Part shown: in pieces, positions 22,561-33,982 of the stretch
How positions within the stretch are numbered: position 1 is the stretch's first letter
Layout: each line of letters starts with the position of its first letter
Translations under genes and position numbers: made by a program
Assembly: GCF_020921035.1 (NCBI RefSeq)
Contig: NC_063158.1
Location: forward strand, 12,630,001 to 12,694,000
Direction: 5' to 3'
DNA length: 64,000 bases
From: Rhodamnia argentea
Taxonomy: Eukaryota > Streptophyta > Magnoliopsida > Myrtales > Myrtaceae
The notes under the pieces: model-generated
What the model was told of the DNA's origin: nothing
Seen by the model: only the letters and a program-made list of their open reading frames with translations
The model's database searches: none

Positions 22561-23097
22561 ATGGGTCGACGGAAGATCGAGATCGCGATGTTGAAAGACA
22601 GTAGCACGAGGCAAGTGACTTTCTCGAAGCGAAGAACCGGGCTTTTCAAGAAGGCGAGCGAGCTCGCGGTCCTGTGTGCCGTCCAGATCGTGATTGTGGT
22701 GTTTTCCCCCGGAGGCAAACCCTTTTCGTTCGGGCACCCAAACGTCGAATCCATCGTCCATCGGTTTCAAAATCGGGAAAAGACTCCGGACGAGCGCACG
22801 AGCAAAGATGCCGAATCTCGCGACGAGAGCACGACCGACGATAGCCTGAACCAGCGACTCCTCGATCTACTCAAGCGGTTGAACGCCGAGGAGAAGCGAG
22901 GAGAGATGCTGGAGAAGATGGTGAAAGCGAAACGAGCTGCCAAGGGCCAACCTCCGGTCGATCAACTCGGATTGCCTGAACTCGGGGAGCTAAGGAGCTC
23001 ATTAGAAGACCTTCGCCGGAAACTCAAAGATCGGATGAACGACATGGAGGCGACGTTCTCGTTGTTACTTCTCGCAGAACACCGGCCGATGACGTAA
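22561..23097 (+). CDS. Type I (M-alpha) MADS-box protein, AGL62-like (paralogue)
   Basis: Intronless 178-codon gene with a complete MADS domain (MGRRKIEIAM, TRQVTFSKRRTGLFKKA, LAVLCAVQIVIVVFSPGGKP, FSFGHPNVES) and a charged, coiled-coil-like C-terminal region without a K domain. By my count 41 of 178 residues differ from the copy at 10667. Differences cluster at residues 67-97 and in the last 25 residues, while the MADS domain and the segment LLDLLKRLNAEEKRGE to VDQLGLP are nearly unchanged. That pattern suggests purifying selection on both copies rather than decay. No in-frame stop or frameshift is present. Expression in ovule or endosperm is expected from the family but is not shown here. 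Confidence 0.9.
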   Translation: MGRRKIEIAMLKDSSTRQVTFSKRRTGLFKKASELAVLCAVQIVIVVFSPGGKPFSFGHPNVESIVHRFQNREKTPDERTSKDAESRDESTTDDSLNQRLLDLLKRLNAEEKRGEMLEKMVKAKRAAKGQPPVDQLGLPELGELRSSLEDLRRKLKDRMNDMEATFSLLLLAEHRPMT

Positions 23098-23493
23098 ACC
23101 GGTTTCAGAGATCTGGGTTTAGAAACTTGCTATTGTATGTACGCTGTGCCTTCCATATGTAAGAATAAATTTTGGTTACGAGAATTAAATTGTTCCTAAG
23201 ATTGATTTGCATTAATTTATTTAAGATTTTGTTTTCCTAATATTAAGGTTTTGGAGCAAGGTAATCTTGGCCGTCCTTAGCCAATACTCCATTGGCTGCT
23301 ATTTCGGGCGGATGCATATCCAAGTTAAGGTCGGCAATATAAATCAAAAAGGGGAAAGTCGGATCGGATTTGGACTTGGTGACCGACTCATCAATTCCGT
23401 GTTTGACCAAGTTGGGCTATGCGTTTATATCTATACCTTTGGTAATCTTGCTACTTTTGCCTCGTTGATGCGCCATTGATGGAGAGTTATCAG

Positions 23494-24195
23494 GGGAAAA
23501 GTACAAAAACAAAAAAGTCATGAACCTATTGCAATGGTACCAATTCAATTCTAAATCTTTCAATTATATCAATTTAGTCTTAAACCATTTGAAGTTGTGC
23601 CAATTGAGTCTATCTGACAAATTTTAGCAAGAAATCGTCAATATGAACATCAACCGTTCTATGTGGCGCAACCGATGCCGACGTGAAATTCTTTTTTTTT
23701 TAAATTAAAATTTGAATTACTTTTTCTTTCTTTCTTTTCTTTTCATTTTGGCCGGCAAGGGCCTTCACGGCCTTGGTAGATTTGGGCGAGGGCAATCTCC
23801 CCCACGGCGAGTGAGGCTGCGAGGACCCTCACCCAAGGCCTTTGTGGCCCCGCCAGCTCTAGGTGTGGCGGTCCTCGCTAGAGGCCGGGAAGGGCATGCT
23901 GGCCCTCACTCAGGGGTCAGCGATGGCCGTCGGCAACCCTGGTTGACCAAAAGAAAGGGAAAAAAGTAAGAAAAAATTATTAGAAGTTCAATTTAAGAAA
24001 AAAAATACTAATAAAATCCATGCCAGAGTCAGCTGCACCACATAAAATGGTCGACATCTGCGTCGACGATTTCCTATTAAAATTGGCCAGAATTCTCAAT
24101 GGGCGCAAATGCAAAAAATTTAGAACCAAATTGGTTTTATTAAAAGTTTAGAACTGAATTGACCTCAATGGAATAAGTTTATGACTTTTTTTTTC
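23494..24195. mobile_element. MULE-like TIR element with GC-rich core
   Basis: The left arm ('gggaaaagtacaaaaac', 'aaagtcatgaacctattgca', 'accaattcaatt') is inverted at the right ('agtcataaacttattcc', 'tcaattcagttctaaac' in reverse complement). Inner parts carry 'ttagcaagaaatcgtc' and its counterpart. The core at 23750-23945 is GC-rich ('gagggcaatctcccccacgg'). It is absent from the matching position of duplication unit 1, so it inserted after the duplication. The target duplication is not clear at the right end because of a poly-T tract. Confidence 0.65.
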
Positions 24196-24863
24196 TATTC
24201 TTTCCTTTTTATTTTTTCTTTTTTTTTCTATTTCCCTCTGCAAAGGAAAGATAAAAAAGGCAAAAGATTAGGAAATTTAACAAATCGTCCATATAGGCAC
24301 CAGACATGCCATGTATGATGGCAAGCAATTGTGAGGATTAAACATTGTGTGGGTGATTGGACAAAATAAAGAGCTGGAGTACTGTTTTAATTGTCATTAT
24401 ATCTCTTGGTCTCTAGTGAAATCTCGTGTTGCTCTTACCATGAAGTAGGTCACATCTACCTAACCTCGTATCACTCGATTAATTTTTTCAATCTTTTTAT
24501 TTTTTTGTTTAATCGCTTGTTTTTCGCAACATCCAGAATATGGACAAGGAACTTATCACACTGTTAGTAGTGTGTAATATATAGAGAAAATTTCCACTTT
24601 AATGTTTGAAATTCTTCCAGGATAATCCGAGCATTGATTGACTTGCTAACACATGCAATGAAGAATCCATGAGACACTTTCTCGCTTCTAGTTTTATCGT
24701 TTCAGGTTTCCAGATTTAAACACTAGTTGACCCACTGCTTGATACTCAAAAGGCCATTAGAGACACTCGAAACATTTTTCTTGAGCGTTTACTATTTGTA
24801 CATTCTTTTTCCTTCCAATGCCAGCAAAGCAGCTGATACTACTTAATGATATGTCAGGTTAGC

Positions 24864-25040
24864 TATTATGGATTGTACAGCTATGTCATTGTAATTTTGG
24901 TAACAGTAGACTAGCATTTAGCGTAGATTAGTTATTTCCTTTTGTCCTTTTGGGTTTCCTTTTCTTGTAAGGCTGTCTTGCCTATTTATCGGTTCTACAG
25001 ATCCTAATACCATTCAAGCTTTTATGCTCTAAACTTATTA
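24864..25040 (+). repeat. 5' LTR of the copia element
   Basis: 177 bp, from TATTATGGATTGTAC to CTCTAAACTTATTA. It is directly followed by the primer-binding site and preceded by the TTAGC duplication. It contains no obvious TATA box. Confidence 0.93.
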
Positions 25041-25052
25041 TGGTATCGGAGC
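25041..25052 (+). promoter_or_regulatory. Primer-binding site
   Basis: TGGTATCGGAGC matches the initiator-methionine tRNA complement TGGTATCAGAGC used by copia elements at 11 of 12 positions. It abuts the 5' LTR, which helps fix the LTR boundary. Confidence 0.9.
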
Positions 25053-25098
25053 ATCTTAGTTCTGGGACCAATTGAATCTCTTTTGAAGTTTTCATAGG

Positions 25099-28000
25099 AT
25101 GGCGGACGGGAGTGATTCCGACGAGAACCCGAGAAGGGACACCATTTTATCGAAGACTATCATGAAGGGAGATGGCTCGGCCAGGAGGGCTGAGATTCCA
25201 ACGATATATCGGCTCGAGTCGTCGGATGGCCCGGGCAACGTTCTGATCGCTTGTAATCTAAATGGCGACAACTACTTGACATGGTCACGTGGTATACTGA
25301 TCGCATTATGAGCAAAATGCAAACCGCCTTTTATCGACGGATCACTTCAAAAGCCGGAGGAAGATGACCCGATGCGAGAAAGGTGGGAGATTTGCAACTC
25401 TACAATCTTAGCATGGCTGTTCAACACAATGGAGAAGGATCTCCAATCGACAGTCGCTTATGCTATGGACGCGAAAGAACTATGGGACGATCTCAAAGAA
25501 CAGTATTCGGAAGGAAATCAGACTCAGATTTATCAAATCAAATTCGAAATCTATATTCTCAAGCGGGATGGGAAGAGAGTGCGGGAATATTATTCCAAAT
25601 TGAAATTACTGTGGGATGAACTCGAGTTTTATCTTGAGAAACCGAGCTGTTGCTGTGGAGCCAACAACAAGTTCGTGGCACAACGGGAAACGGAGAAGAT
25701 ATTTCAGTTTCTCATGGGTCTCACCTCCGAATACAACACAGTACAATCCAACATCCTTAGTATCGAGCTAATGCCGAGCCTGAATAAAGTGTATCAAATG
25801 ATTGTGCACGAAGAACGTCAAAAACTTGTTGCACGATCTCATGATTCGACACCAGAGGCAGCTGTTTTTTTCGTAAAAGGAGGAGGCGGACCGAACAATG
25901 TCGGAAAACAGCAGCAGCAGCCATCCGAAGCAAGGCCGGTCTGTGAGCATTGTGGCAAGCTAGGCCACACGAACAAGAATCTGTTGGGCCTTGAATGGCT
26001 ACCCAGCATGGTACACGGTAGAATGGGGCAAAGGAAAGAAGCCCATTGGACAGGATAGAGGGGCCGGACAGAGTCAATGGAAGCGAGGTTGGCCGCGAGT
26101 GAAGACTCCGAATCCACAAGGCCCGGATCGGGCGAATGCGGTTCAGACCATTAATAGGTCGCGGGCTGATCGCTTGGAGGCCTTGCTTGATAATCAATTT
26201 TAGAAATTGCTGAATCTGCTTGCCTCAGACACAAATGATTCTGATAGACTTGTCGGTAATGATTTTGTGAATTTACGGAATGAATGGATATTAGACACTG
26301 GAGCTTCGAGACACATGACGGGAAGTCTCGAGAATTTTTCAGAATCATTGCCAATTGAAGGCGGTGCACCGGTTTATATTCCTAATGGAGGCAAAATACA
26401 AGCCACTCGAGTTGGGAAAATGATGATTGCTAATTCCATTCAACTTTCTGCAGTGCTTTATGTGCATACTTTCAATTGCAATCTAATTTCAATTGCACGA
26501 TTATCAGTAGAGATAGATTGCCTTGTAACCTTTTGCTCGAATTTATGTTTAATTCGGGACCGCACTTCGAGGAGGATCCTTGGAGTGGGTGAGCTTCGAG
26601 GGGGGGTCTACTACTTGCGGAAAGTGTTGATTGCGCCATTTACATGTCAGACAATTCTAGAAGAATCCGTGGACATATGGCATCGGAGGCTCGGCCATCC
26701 ATCCCGCACAATAAAGTTGAATGGTATTAATCTAAATTCAGAGGATAGAGGCAATAAGGAGTGTGATGTGTGTCTAAAAGCAAAACATACTCGTTCTCCG
26801 TTTGATTTGAGCATGAATAAAGCCGATTACCCATTTTAGCCGATACATTGTGACTTGTGGGGGCCGTATAAGATTAAATCCAGTTTTGGTGCCAATTATT
26901 TTTTGACGATAGTTGACGATTTCAGTCGAGGTGTATGGTTGTTTCTCTTACGTGAGAAATCTGAAGCACGACGTTTTTTCATCGATTTTTGTGCTCTAAT
27001 TAAGAATCAATTTAATCGTACGATTAAAATGATAAGAAGTGATAATGGGTCGGAATTCCTATCAAGGGAGATGCAGAATTTCTTTTCCGCCCAAGGTATT
27101 ATGCACCAAACATCTTGCACGGAGACACCACAACAAAATGGACGGGTTGAACGTAAACACCGGCATATCCTCAATGTTGCACGGGCACTCATGTTTCGGG
27201 CATCACTTCCAACACGTTTTTGGGGTGAATGCGTTTCGACCGCAGTTCATCTCATTAATGTTATGCCAACAAAGTTGCTCGACAACAAAAGCCCCTACGA
27301 GGTACTTTTCGGCAAACCACCTAATTACTCAAATCTTCGAGTCTTTGGTTCATTATGCTATGCTCATGTTCGAACCAAAGATAAATTTCAAGAAAGATCT
27401 CGAAAATGTGTATTTGTTGGCTATCCGCAAGGAAAGAAGGGTTGGTGACTTTATGATTTGAAGACACGGCAATTCTTCGTATCAAGGGATGTTCGTTTTT
27501 GCGAAGATACTTTCCCATTTGTTACAAATAGTAATCAACCAGCCGAACCAAAGAAGGGCAGTCCACTATTCTTTGATGGAGTTCCTTCCATCATTCGATA
27601 CAACGATTTAGATCGAGCCCGAGCCGATACACAACTCAATCAAACTCAGCCATATCGTAACAAGGTTGAGGGGGAGTTATCGAAAATGTGTATTCGATAC
27701 GACGATTCAACCGATGGACTTGGATCAACTCAGCCTAGTCCAGAACAAGCAGCAGCAGAACAACAAGTGGGTCATTCTGAGCGGGATAGTGGGGGCAGCC
27801 CAGCTGATTCAGAAAGGTCCGACAATCCGAATTTTGTCTGTAATCAGCAACTTGACATGGAAGAGGGAGATCAGACAAAGATTTTTGATAATGTTGGTGC
27901 AACAATCCCGGAAAAAGTAGATATGGTGGCATGACGTTCGAATCGGATTAAGAATCCTCCTAGACGTTTTAAGGACTTCATTGTTTACACCGCACGGCAT

Positions 28001-29668
28001 GTGACGCCCCCCTCTCTCTCTTTACCCACTTCATCGAACTCCTTAGGTACGTCCCATCCTATCAAGCACTTCATTGGTTATTCTGGTCTTTCTAATCGTC
28101 ACGTGGCATTTCTAGCTGCTATTGATTCAGACATCGAACCCACATCCTATCGCAAGGTCGCTCAAGATCCGAAGTGGAGAGATGCAATGGCGAAAGAGAT
28201 CTGCGCTCTCGAATCAAATAAAACTTAGACCATTGAGAAACTACCGCCTGGGAAACGTCCAATCGGTTGCAAATGGGTGTACAAGGTGAAGCGGCATGCG
28301 GATGGGAGTGTTGAACGTTACAAAACTCGGTTGGTAGCGAAAGATTTTACACAGGTGGAAGGAGTCGACTATCATGAGACATTTGCTCTAGTGGCTAAGC
28401 TCGTGACGGTGAGATGTTTGTTGACAGTTGCCATTGCAAAGGGATGGGAAATACATCGGATGGATGTGAATAATGCATTCTTACATGGGGATTTGGATGA
28501 AGAGGTTTACATGCAGTTACCACCGGGATTCTCATCGACTAATGAAGGCAGTGTCCGTCGGCTCAGAAAGTCATTATATGGGCTCCGTCAAGCTTCGCGG
28601 AATTGGTTTTCCAAGTTTGCGGATGCACTTCAACAATATGGTTTTCTCCAATTAGGAGCAGACAATTCTCTTTTCACTTTTACTCAAGGTAGCGTATATA
28701 TCGGAGTGTTAGTTTATGTGGATGATTTGATCATAGTTGGAAATAGTTCCAGCTATTGTACCTCGTTTAAGAGTTATTTGGACAAGTGCTTCCGGATAAA
28801 AGATTTGGGACCTCTAAAGTATTTTCTCGGCATTGAAGTTACACGGATGGATTCTGGTTTTTTTCTCAATCAACGGAAGTATGTGCTTGACATTTTGACT
28901 AAGTGTGGTATGCTAGGATCACGACCATCGTCATTTCCTATGGAACAGCACCATCGCCTATCGACATGTTCTAGTGATTTACTCTCGGATCCGGCCAAGT
29001 ATAGACGTCTCGTTGGGAGGCTTATATATTTGACAATAACCAGACCGGAGCTTAGTTATTCTCTTCATGTCTTAGCGCAATTCATGCGGGAGCCTCGCCA
29101 AGGTCACTAGGATGCCGCCATGAGAGTTCTTCGTTACTTGAAGCGGTCCCCCGCCCAGGGGATCTTTCTACAACCTCACTCTCTTGAACTTAAAGCTTAT
29201 TGTGATTCGGACTGGGCTAGTTGCCCATTGACCCGCCGATCGGTTACGGGTTATTTTATCACCTTAGGAGGCTGTCCAGTTTCATGGAAGACTAAGAAGC
29301 AAACCACGGTCTCGCGTTCATCAGCAAAAGCAGAGTATCGAGCTATGGCGTGTTGAGTTAGTGAGATCATATGGCTACGAAGTTTACTTTCTTCACTTGG
29401 GATGCGGATGGGGCAGCCAACTAGATTATTCTGCGATAATCAAGCTGCCTTACACATTGCAGCAAACCTGATTTTTCATGAGCGCACGAAGCATATCGAG
29501 ATCGATTGTCACTTTGTTCGTGAACATCTCGGATCGGGAACAGTAGCTACCTCACATGTGTCTACGCACCTTCAATTAGCTGACATATTTACCAAGGCAC
29601 TTGGACGAGATCGCTTTTGCTTTCTTCTCTGCAAGTTGGGCATTCGGGATCCTCATGCCCCAACTTGA
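25099..29668 (+). pseudogene. Copia gag-pol polyprotein, disrupted
   Basis: Translates in one frame up to about 25981 and in the next frame to the end. One extra base at 25981 shifts the frame inside the gag zinc knuckle CEHCGKLGHTNKN-C, whose last cysteine (25982) lies in the new frame. Domains: gag (25099-26203), protease with WILDTGASRHMTG (about 26284), a pre-integrase WHRRLGHPS motif (about 26680), integrase core with VDDFS, RSDNGSEF and ERKHRH (26855-27200), reverse transcriptase with KTRLVAKDFTQVEG and YVDDLIIVG (28277-28745), and RNase H with CDSDWASC and CDNQAALHIA (29190-29460). In-frame stops end at 25311, 26203, 26839, 27448, 27934, 28228, 29110 and 29356. Several fit a single C-to-T or G-to-A change (TGG to TAG, CGA to TGA). 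Confidence 0.92.
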
Positions 29669-29675
29669 GGGGGAA
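29665..29675 (+). promoter_or_regulatory. Polypurine tract
   Basis: ttgagggggaa lies immediately before the 3' LTR, the expected site of plus-strand priming. Confidence 0.85.
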
Positions 29676-29852
29676 TATTATGGATTGTACAGCTATGTCA
29701 TTGTAATTTTGGTAACAGTAGACTAGCATTTAGCGTAGATTGGTTATTTCCTTTTGTCCTTTTGGGTTTCCTTTTCTTGTAAGGCTGTCTTGCTTATTTA
29801 TCGGTTCTTCAGATCCTAATAACATTCAAGCTTTTATGCTCTAAACTTATTA
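29676..29852 (+). repeat. 3' LTR of the copia element
   Basis: 177 bp, colinear with the 5' LTR with four substitutions that I can see (for example 'gattggtta' for 'gattagtta' and 'cttgctta' for 'cttgccta'). It is followed by the TTAGC duplication. Confidence 0.93.
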
Positions 29853-29857
29853 TTAGC

Positions 29858-31421
29858 AAAGAAAAGATATTTGTTAGAATATGTTTCGAGTTTGAGTCTG
29901 TAAGCAAAATCCAAATCAAATAGAATCATGTGGACTATCCAAAACCCAATGCAAGTTGGATGTCCAAAAGCATAGGAACGAAAGTCCAAATTTACTTAGA
30001 GAATTTCCTATTTATGTAATATTTGTTTCCAAAAGCACGAGTTCATGTATACTTGTTTCGCCCAAAAGGTGAAAAATCTTGCACCAAGATGGTTGACCTT
30101 GATCTTTTGCGAGAACATGTTCTATGTTGATCTTGGACAGGCATGTAAGGCTGACATAGACTATAGTTATGGTTACTGCTACACATCCTCCGAGGTACTT
30201 GCCGTGCTTTTCATACTCTGACAATCAATATCCACAAAGGAGTTAAACCTTCCAATATTGCATTTGATAGTGCGAATTTCTAGTCATAATATGATTGGAG
30301 AGGGTAGAATATGAAATTTAGAAATTTTATTATATCTTATCTACTGTTTGGTGAATCGCAACAATAAAACCAAATATTTCATATCAAATCATATCCATTG
30401 TATGATATAAATAGCATATTAATGTAAATGAACCTAAATGTGCACGAACGGGAAACCTAAGAATTTCTTATGGTGCACCGCTAAAGAAATCACAAATGCA
30501 CAAACGAAAATAACCTCCGTGAATGGCATATCAATGTATGATCTACATTTCAAACAGAAAAAGAGCTCGTTGCATCATTCTAGAGCCACATGTTATAATA
30601 TGACCAAAAAAAGTAAACTGTGTACAGCGACATTCATGAGGTAAATTAGCTAGCATGCGCCAAATATAAAAGAAAAAAAATGATTATTCAACTTTTCAAT
30701 TCTGGAAAATACAGTGCTTTGGCTCTCTCAATACTTACGTGAAATTTCAACAGGAACCACAGATTTACGGAAAAGAAGGAGCTTCAACTTTTTTGTTGCT
30801 ATCACAGACTTTTGACGTGAACCGTAGAGCTACGAAGGAGAATGAGTTTCGAATCTCTCGTCATTTTCATGAAGCTTTGACGTGAATAAAGAACTACGGA
30901 GGAATCGTGAAGCTTCAACATTAATTAGAAATACGAAGGAGAAGGAGACGGGGAGAATTATAAAGATCCTTTTTCAAGTTTGAATTTCTTCATTTGAAAA
31001 CTGTCCTACTTCTACTTCATTTTTATTTACTTATTTTTGAACTATTTTTCCTCTCTTTTTATTTCTTTTTTATTCCCTTCCATCATTCCTTAACAAAAAA
31101 ACTATTTGATGATAAACTATATATATATATAATAAGTAATAAATATGGATACTAAATATATATACACTAAAAACATATTTCATAGAATAGAAAGAAATTC
31201 AAATACATATGATGGACAATTGTCCATCGTTCTTTTTCTTACATAGAATTTTCTTTTTTATTTTAGGATCCTAATATTATTAAATATATGTATTTATCTT
31301 AATTATTTAAGTTAATAAGTTTGTTATTCGAGAAAAATAGCTTTTCGACCATGAGGATAAGAAATCATGTACACATTTATCTCACCTTCCCGTGGGATAT
31401 TTTTATCCAAACTATATTCTC
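29858..31421. other. Intergenic; one MITE-like patch, no gene
   Basis: The part 30270-30420 ('ttagaaattttattatatctt', 'caaatatttcatatcaaatc') resembles the palindromic MITE sequence at 33985-34055. The remainder is AT-rich, with a short tandem-like patch of 'cgtgaa...gagctacg(a/g)agga' words at 30815-30950. No coding signal was found. Confidence 0.4.
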
Positions 31422-31424
31422 TTA

Positions 31425-33982
31425 GGCTGCGTTTGTTCGTCCGGATAAAATGTCCAACACATGATAAGGTCATATACAGAGAGGATATAGCCCAGGATAA
31501 AAAAAAATTCCTAGGGAGGTAGGTGAGATAAAGCCAGATAGGATTTCTCATATCAAAAATATAAAAGTAATTTTCCTGGAAAACCCTATGCTGTCGTTTT
31601 CCTTCTCTTTCGTTCACACGCACCACTCCTCTTCTCCATTGTTCGAGCTTGTTTCTTCGATTTAGAGCAGCGTTCTTTTAATCGCCACTCGCAGCCTCAG
31701 ATTCGCTCATTAACCAGGTAAAATTTCTTTGTTTCTGTTGTCCGACGAGAATCGTATCCACAGAGAAAAACGAAGACGAAGAATCCTTGGCCCTCGCAGC
31801 CAAAGCTAGGCCGTATTTGCATTCTTTTTGTTTTTTTTTTGGAACCGACAGTACCTGTGATGACGAATTCGAATGCGAATGGGAACAGATTTGACTTTCT
31901 TTCTTTTTTCTGCTTCGTGAGGGTGTCCGCGTGGGCTCGCCAGGAGTGAATGAGAGTGTTGAATTTGCTGCTGATGTCTTTACATCTTGCCTCAACACAC
32001 CCATTAAGATGGCTTTAAGATGGAGAAACCTAGTTCCTTAAATGTTGCTGTTTCCAATTTGATCTCACTCATTTTGTGCCTTTAACAATTTATGTTATCA
32101 GCCTTCAGATATGTATTGCACCTGGGTTTTTTCATGTGGAGGCACTTCGCGTTTCGTTGGGTTTATTTTAACGTAGTAGCAAATGGTCGTTTTCGACAAT
32201 GACTTGAAATAGGTATGCATTGCATTTCCAAAACCAGGGACATGCTCCAGTTCACATGTGCCGGGTTTTCCATAGGTGATTCCGTAACTAGAACGATGTC
32301 CGGGCAAGCGAAGCATATGCACGTTGCTGCTTTTCTTTACTGTGAATGTGGAGGTTCTTATGCATCACAACAGATTAGATTTAAAGGGACCAGCGTTGGA
32401 GTTTGGCTTATAGTTTCCAAGAGATGATGGGAAGACACTGTTGGAAAATAATCGGAGGAAATAGAGTAACAATGTAGTCAGACTTTGAGACATGTAATCA
32501 CTCTCTTTTAGGATCAATTTGCCTCACGAAGTCGCTATAGGTTTCTGGCAAATTCGCTTGAGGATACAACAAAGTCACGGTGAGAATACTGATAGCAATT
32601 CCAGTAAATCTCTTAAAACTCTCTGCGAAAACAATTGAAAAATAGTTGTTTCTCTTTTGAAGGAAAGGATGAGAAAGAACAATAGAAAACGAACAGAATT
32701 GTCCTTTTATAATATGAATAAATCACACCTCTTGGTGTCCGAAATGCCCATATGAACACACCCATTCATGTCTGAAAAATCGCAATTCAGACATGAACGT
32801 TCGTGTGCGAAAACCACTATTTGGACGGATGCAACCCTTTCATTGTCAGAAAAATTGTAACTCTTCATTGTATTAAAATTCGAAATTAAATAATAAGAAT
32901 GAAATATAAATTAACTTTAACTCCTACTACTGAAATAGTACATGAAAAATCGCAATTCAGACATGAACGTTCATGTGCGAAAACCACTATTTGGATGGAC
33001 GCAACCCTTTCATTGTCAGAAAAATTGTAACTCTTCATTGTATTAAAATTCGAAATTAAATAATAAGAATGAAATATAAATTAACTTTAACTCCTACGTA
33101 AACAGTTGTACTGTTTCAGTAGTAGGGTTCAACAGTTAATTATTATTATGATTCTGAAAATAAAAACAAATAACTACTGAGTAGTGCCAAATTCGAACCG
33201 TGACCGCGGAAGCGTGCAAAGTGCTAAGTGCATCTAATACCAAATTCGAACCGTGCAAAGTTCTAAGTGCATCTAATAATCACGCACCCGCACGTGGGTA
33301 TAGTGGGGTCTAGCCCACTTACCCATTTCTTTATTTTGAAAGACAATAGTAGCTTTCTAACTAATAAAAAGGCTTGCCCTCTTCTTTCTATCCTATATGG
33401 AATTGGAAAAGGCAGCTTTTTTGTTTGTTTTACAAACAAACTTCAACAGACATTTGTGGAACAGCTTCTCCGAGAGATTGAAGATGGGAAAGATTGGTGA
33501 TTTGTTTGGAATGCGCCATTTCTTGCAAAGTTTGGAGCTTAGTTAATAGTTTTAGTGGAATTCGGTGAGTTAGGTAGAGTTGGAGCAATGAGTCGCAATA
33601 CATTTGTGCAAGTTGGAAGGGGAAAGTTGTTCCTAATTTTCTTTATAAATAATTGGTATGTTGGCTTTGTTGTTATGAAAATGAACAACGTTGAAAATAT
33701 TCTTTTCGCTATTTCTAGGAATCATACGTTTTAGGAATGTACTATTTCTTGTTAAGTTTTGAGCATTGTTCATGGTTTTTGCTGTGGTATTTGAAGAATT
33801 ATGCAGGTTTGCTATTTCTTGGAATTATTTATATTTATATCCAGTTTATATCAAACAATAGATATGATAGGATATAAAAATATGCGAATTTAAATCTGCA
33901 ACTCACCAAATAGTAGGAAGGATACCATAAAATCTCAGGATTTCTTATCACATCCTATTCTGAACAACGTTCAAACACAGCC
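31425..33982. mobile_element. Harbinger/Tourist-like element with TTA target duplication
   Basis: The left end GGCTGCGTTTG is preceded by TTA (31422-31424). The right end CAAACACAGCC, an inverse match at 10 of 11 bases, is followed by TTA (33983-33985). This is the PIF/Harbinger signature. The 2.56-kb interior has no transposase motif that I can see. It holds a direct duplication (32773-33098), a smaller one at 33187-33279, and short frames without family resemblance. Beyond the first 11 bases the arms match poorly, so an alternative is two independent insertions that happen to fit. Confidence 0.5.
32773..33098 (+). repeat. Direct repeat of about 156 bp, two copies, period 170
   Basis: Copy 1 starts at 32773 and copy 2 at 32943, both with 'tgaaaaatcgcaattcagac' and running to 'ttaactttaactcctac'. 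Only three differences are visible (tcgtgtg/tcatgtg, ggacggatg/ggatggacg), so the duplication is recent. The joining segment 'tactgaaatagtac' is inverted just after copy 2 ('gtactgtttcagtagtag'), which may have promoted the event. Confidence 0.9.

Larger units (their letters stand above)
21960..24838 (+). repeat. Segmental duplication, unit 2 (with MADS gene 2)
   Basis: Homologous in the same orientation to 9890-14440. Colinearity runs from the promoter region ('cacctacatgacaa', 'gggcaaaattggaaatg') through the MADS gene and 3' flank to 'ccttccaatgccagc' at about 24810. The copia element at 24864 lies only about 25 bp past the last match. Unit 2 lacks the unit 1 insertions at 11472 and 12782 and has its own insertion at 23494. 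Confidence 0.8.
24864..29852 (+). mobile_element. Ty1/copia LTR retrotransposon, nearly complete, degenerate
   Basis: A 4,989-bp element flanked by a perfect 5-bp target duplication TTAGC (24859-24863 and 29853-29857). The two 177-bp LTRs differ at four positions by eye. Domain order is gag, protease, integrase, reverse transcriptase, RNase H, which defines Ty1/copia. The LTRs begin TATTATGG and end CTTATTA instead of TG...CA. A TA...TA pair is one of the rare non-canonical termini reported mainly for copia elements. The coding frame is broken by eight stops and one insertion, so the copy cannot be autonomous. Confidence 0.95.
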
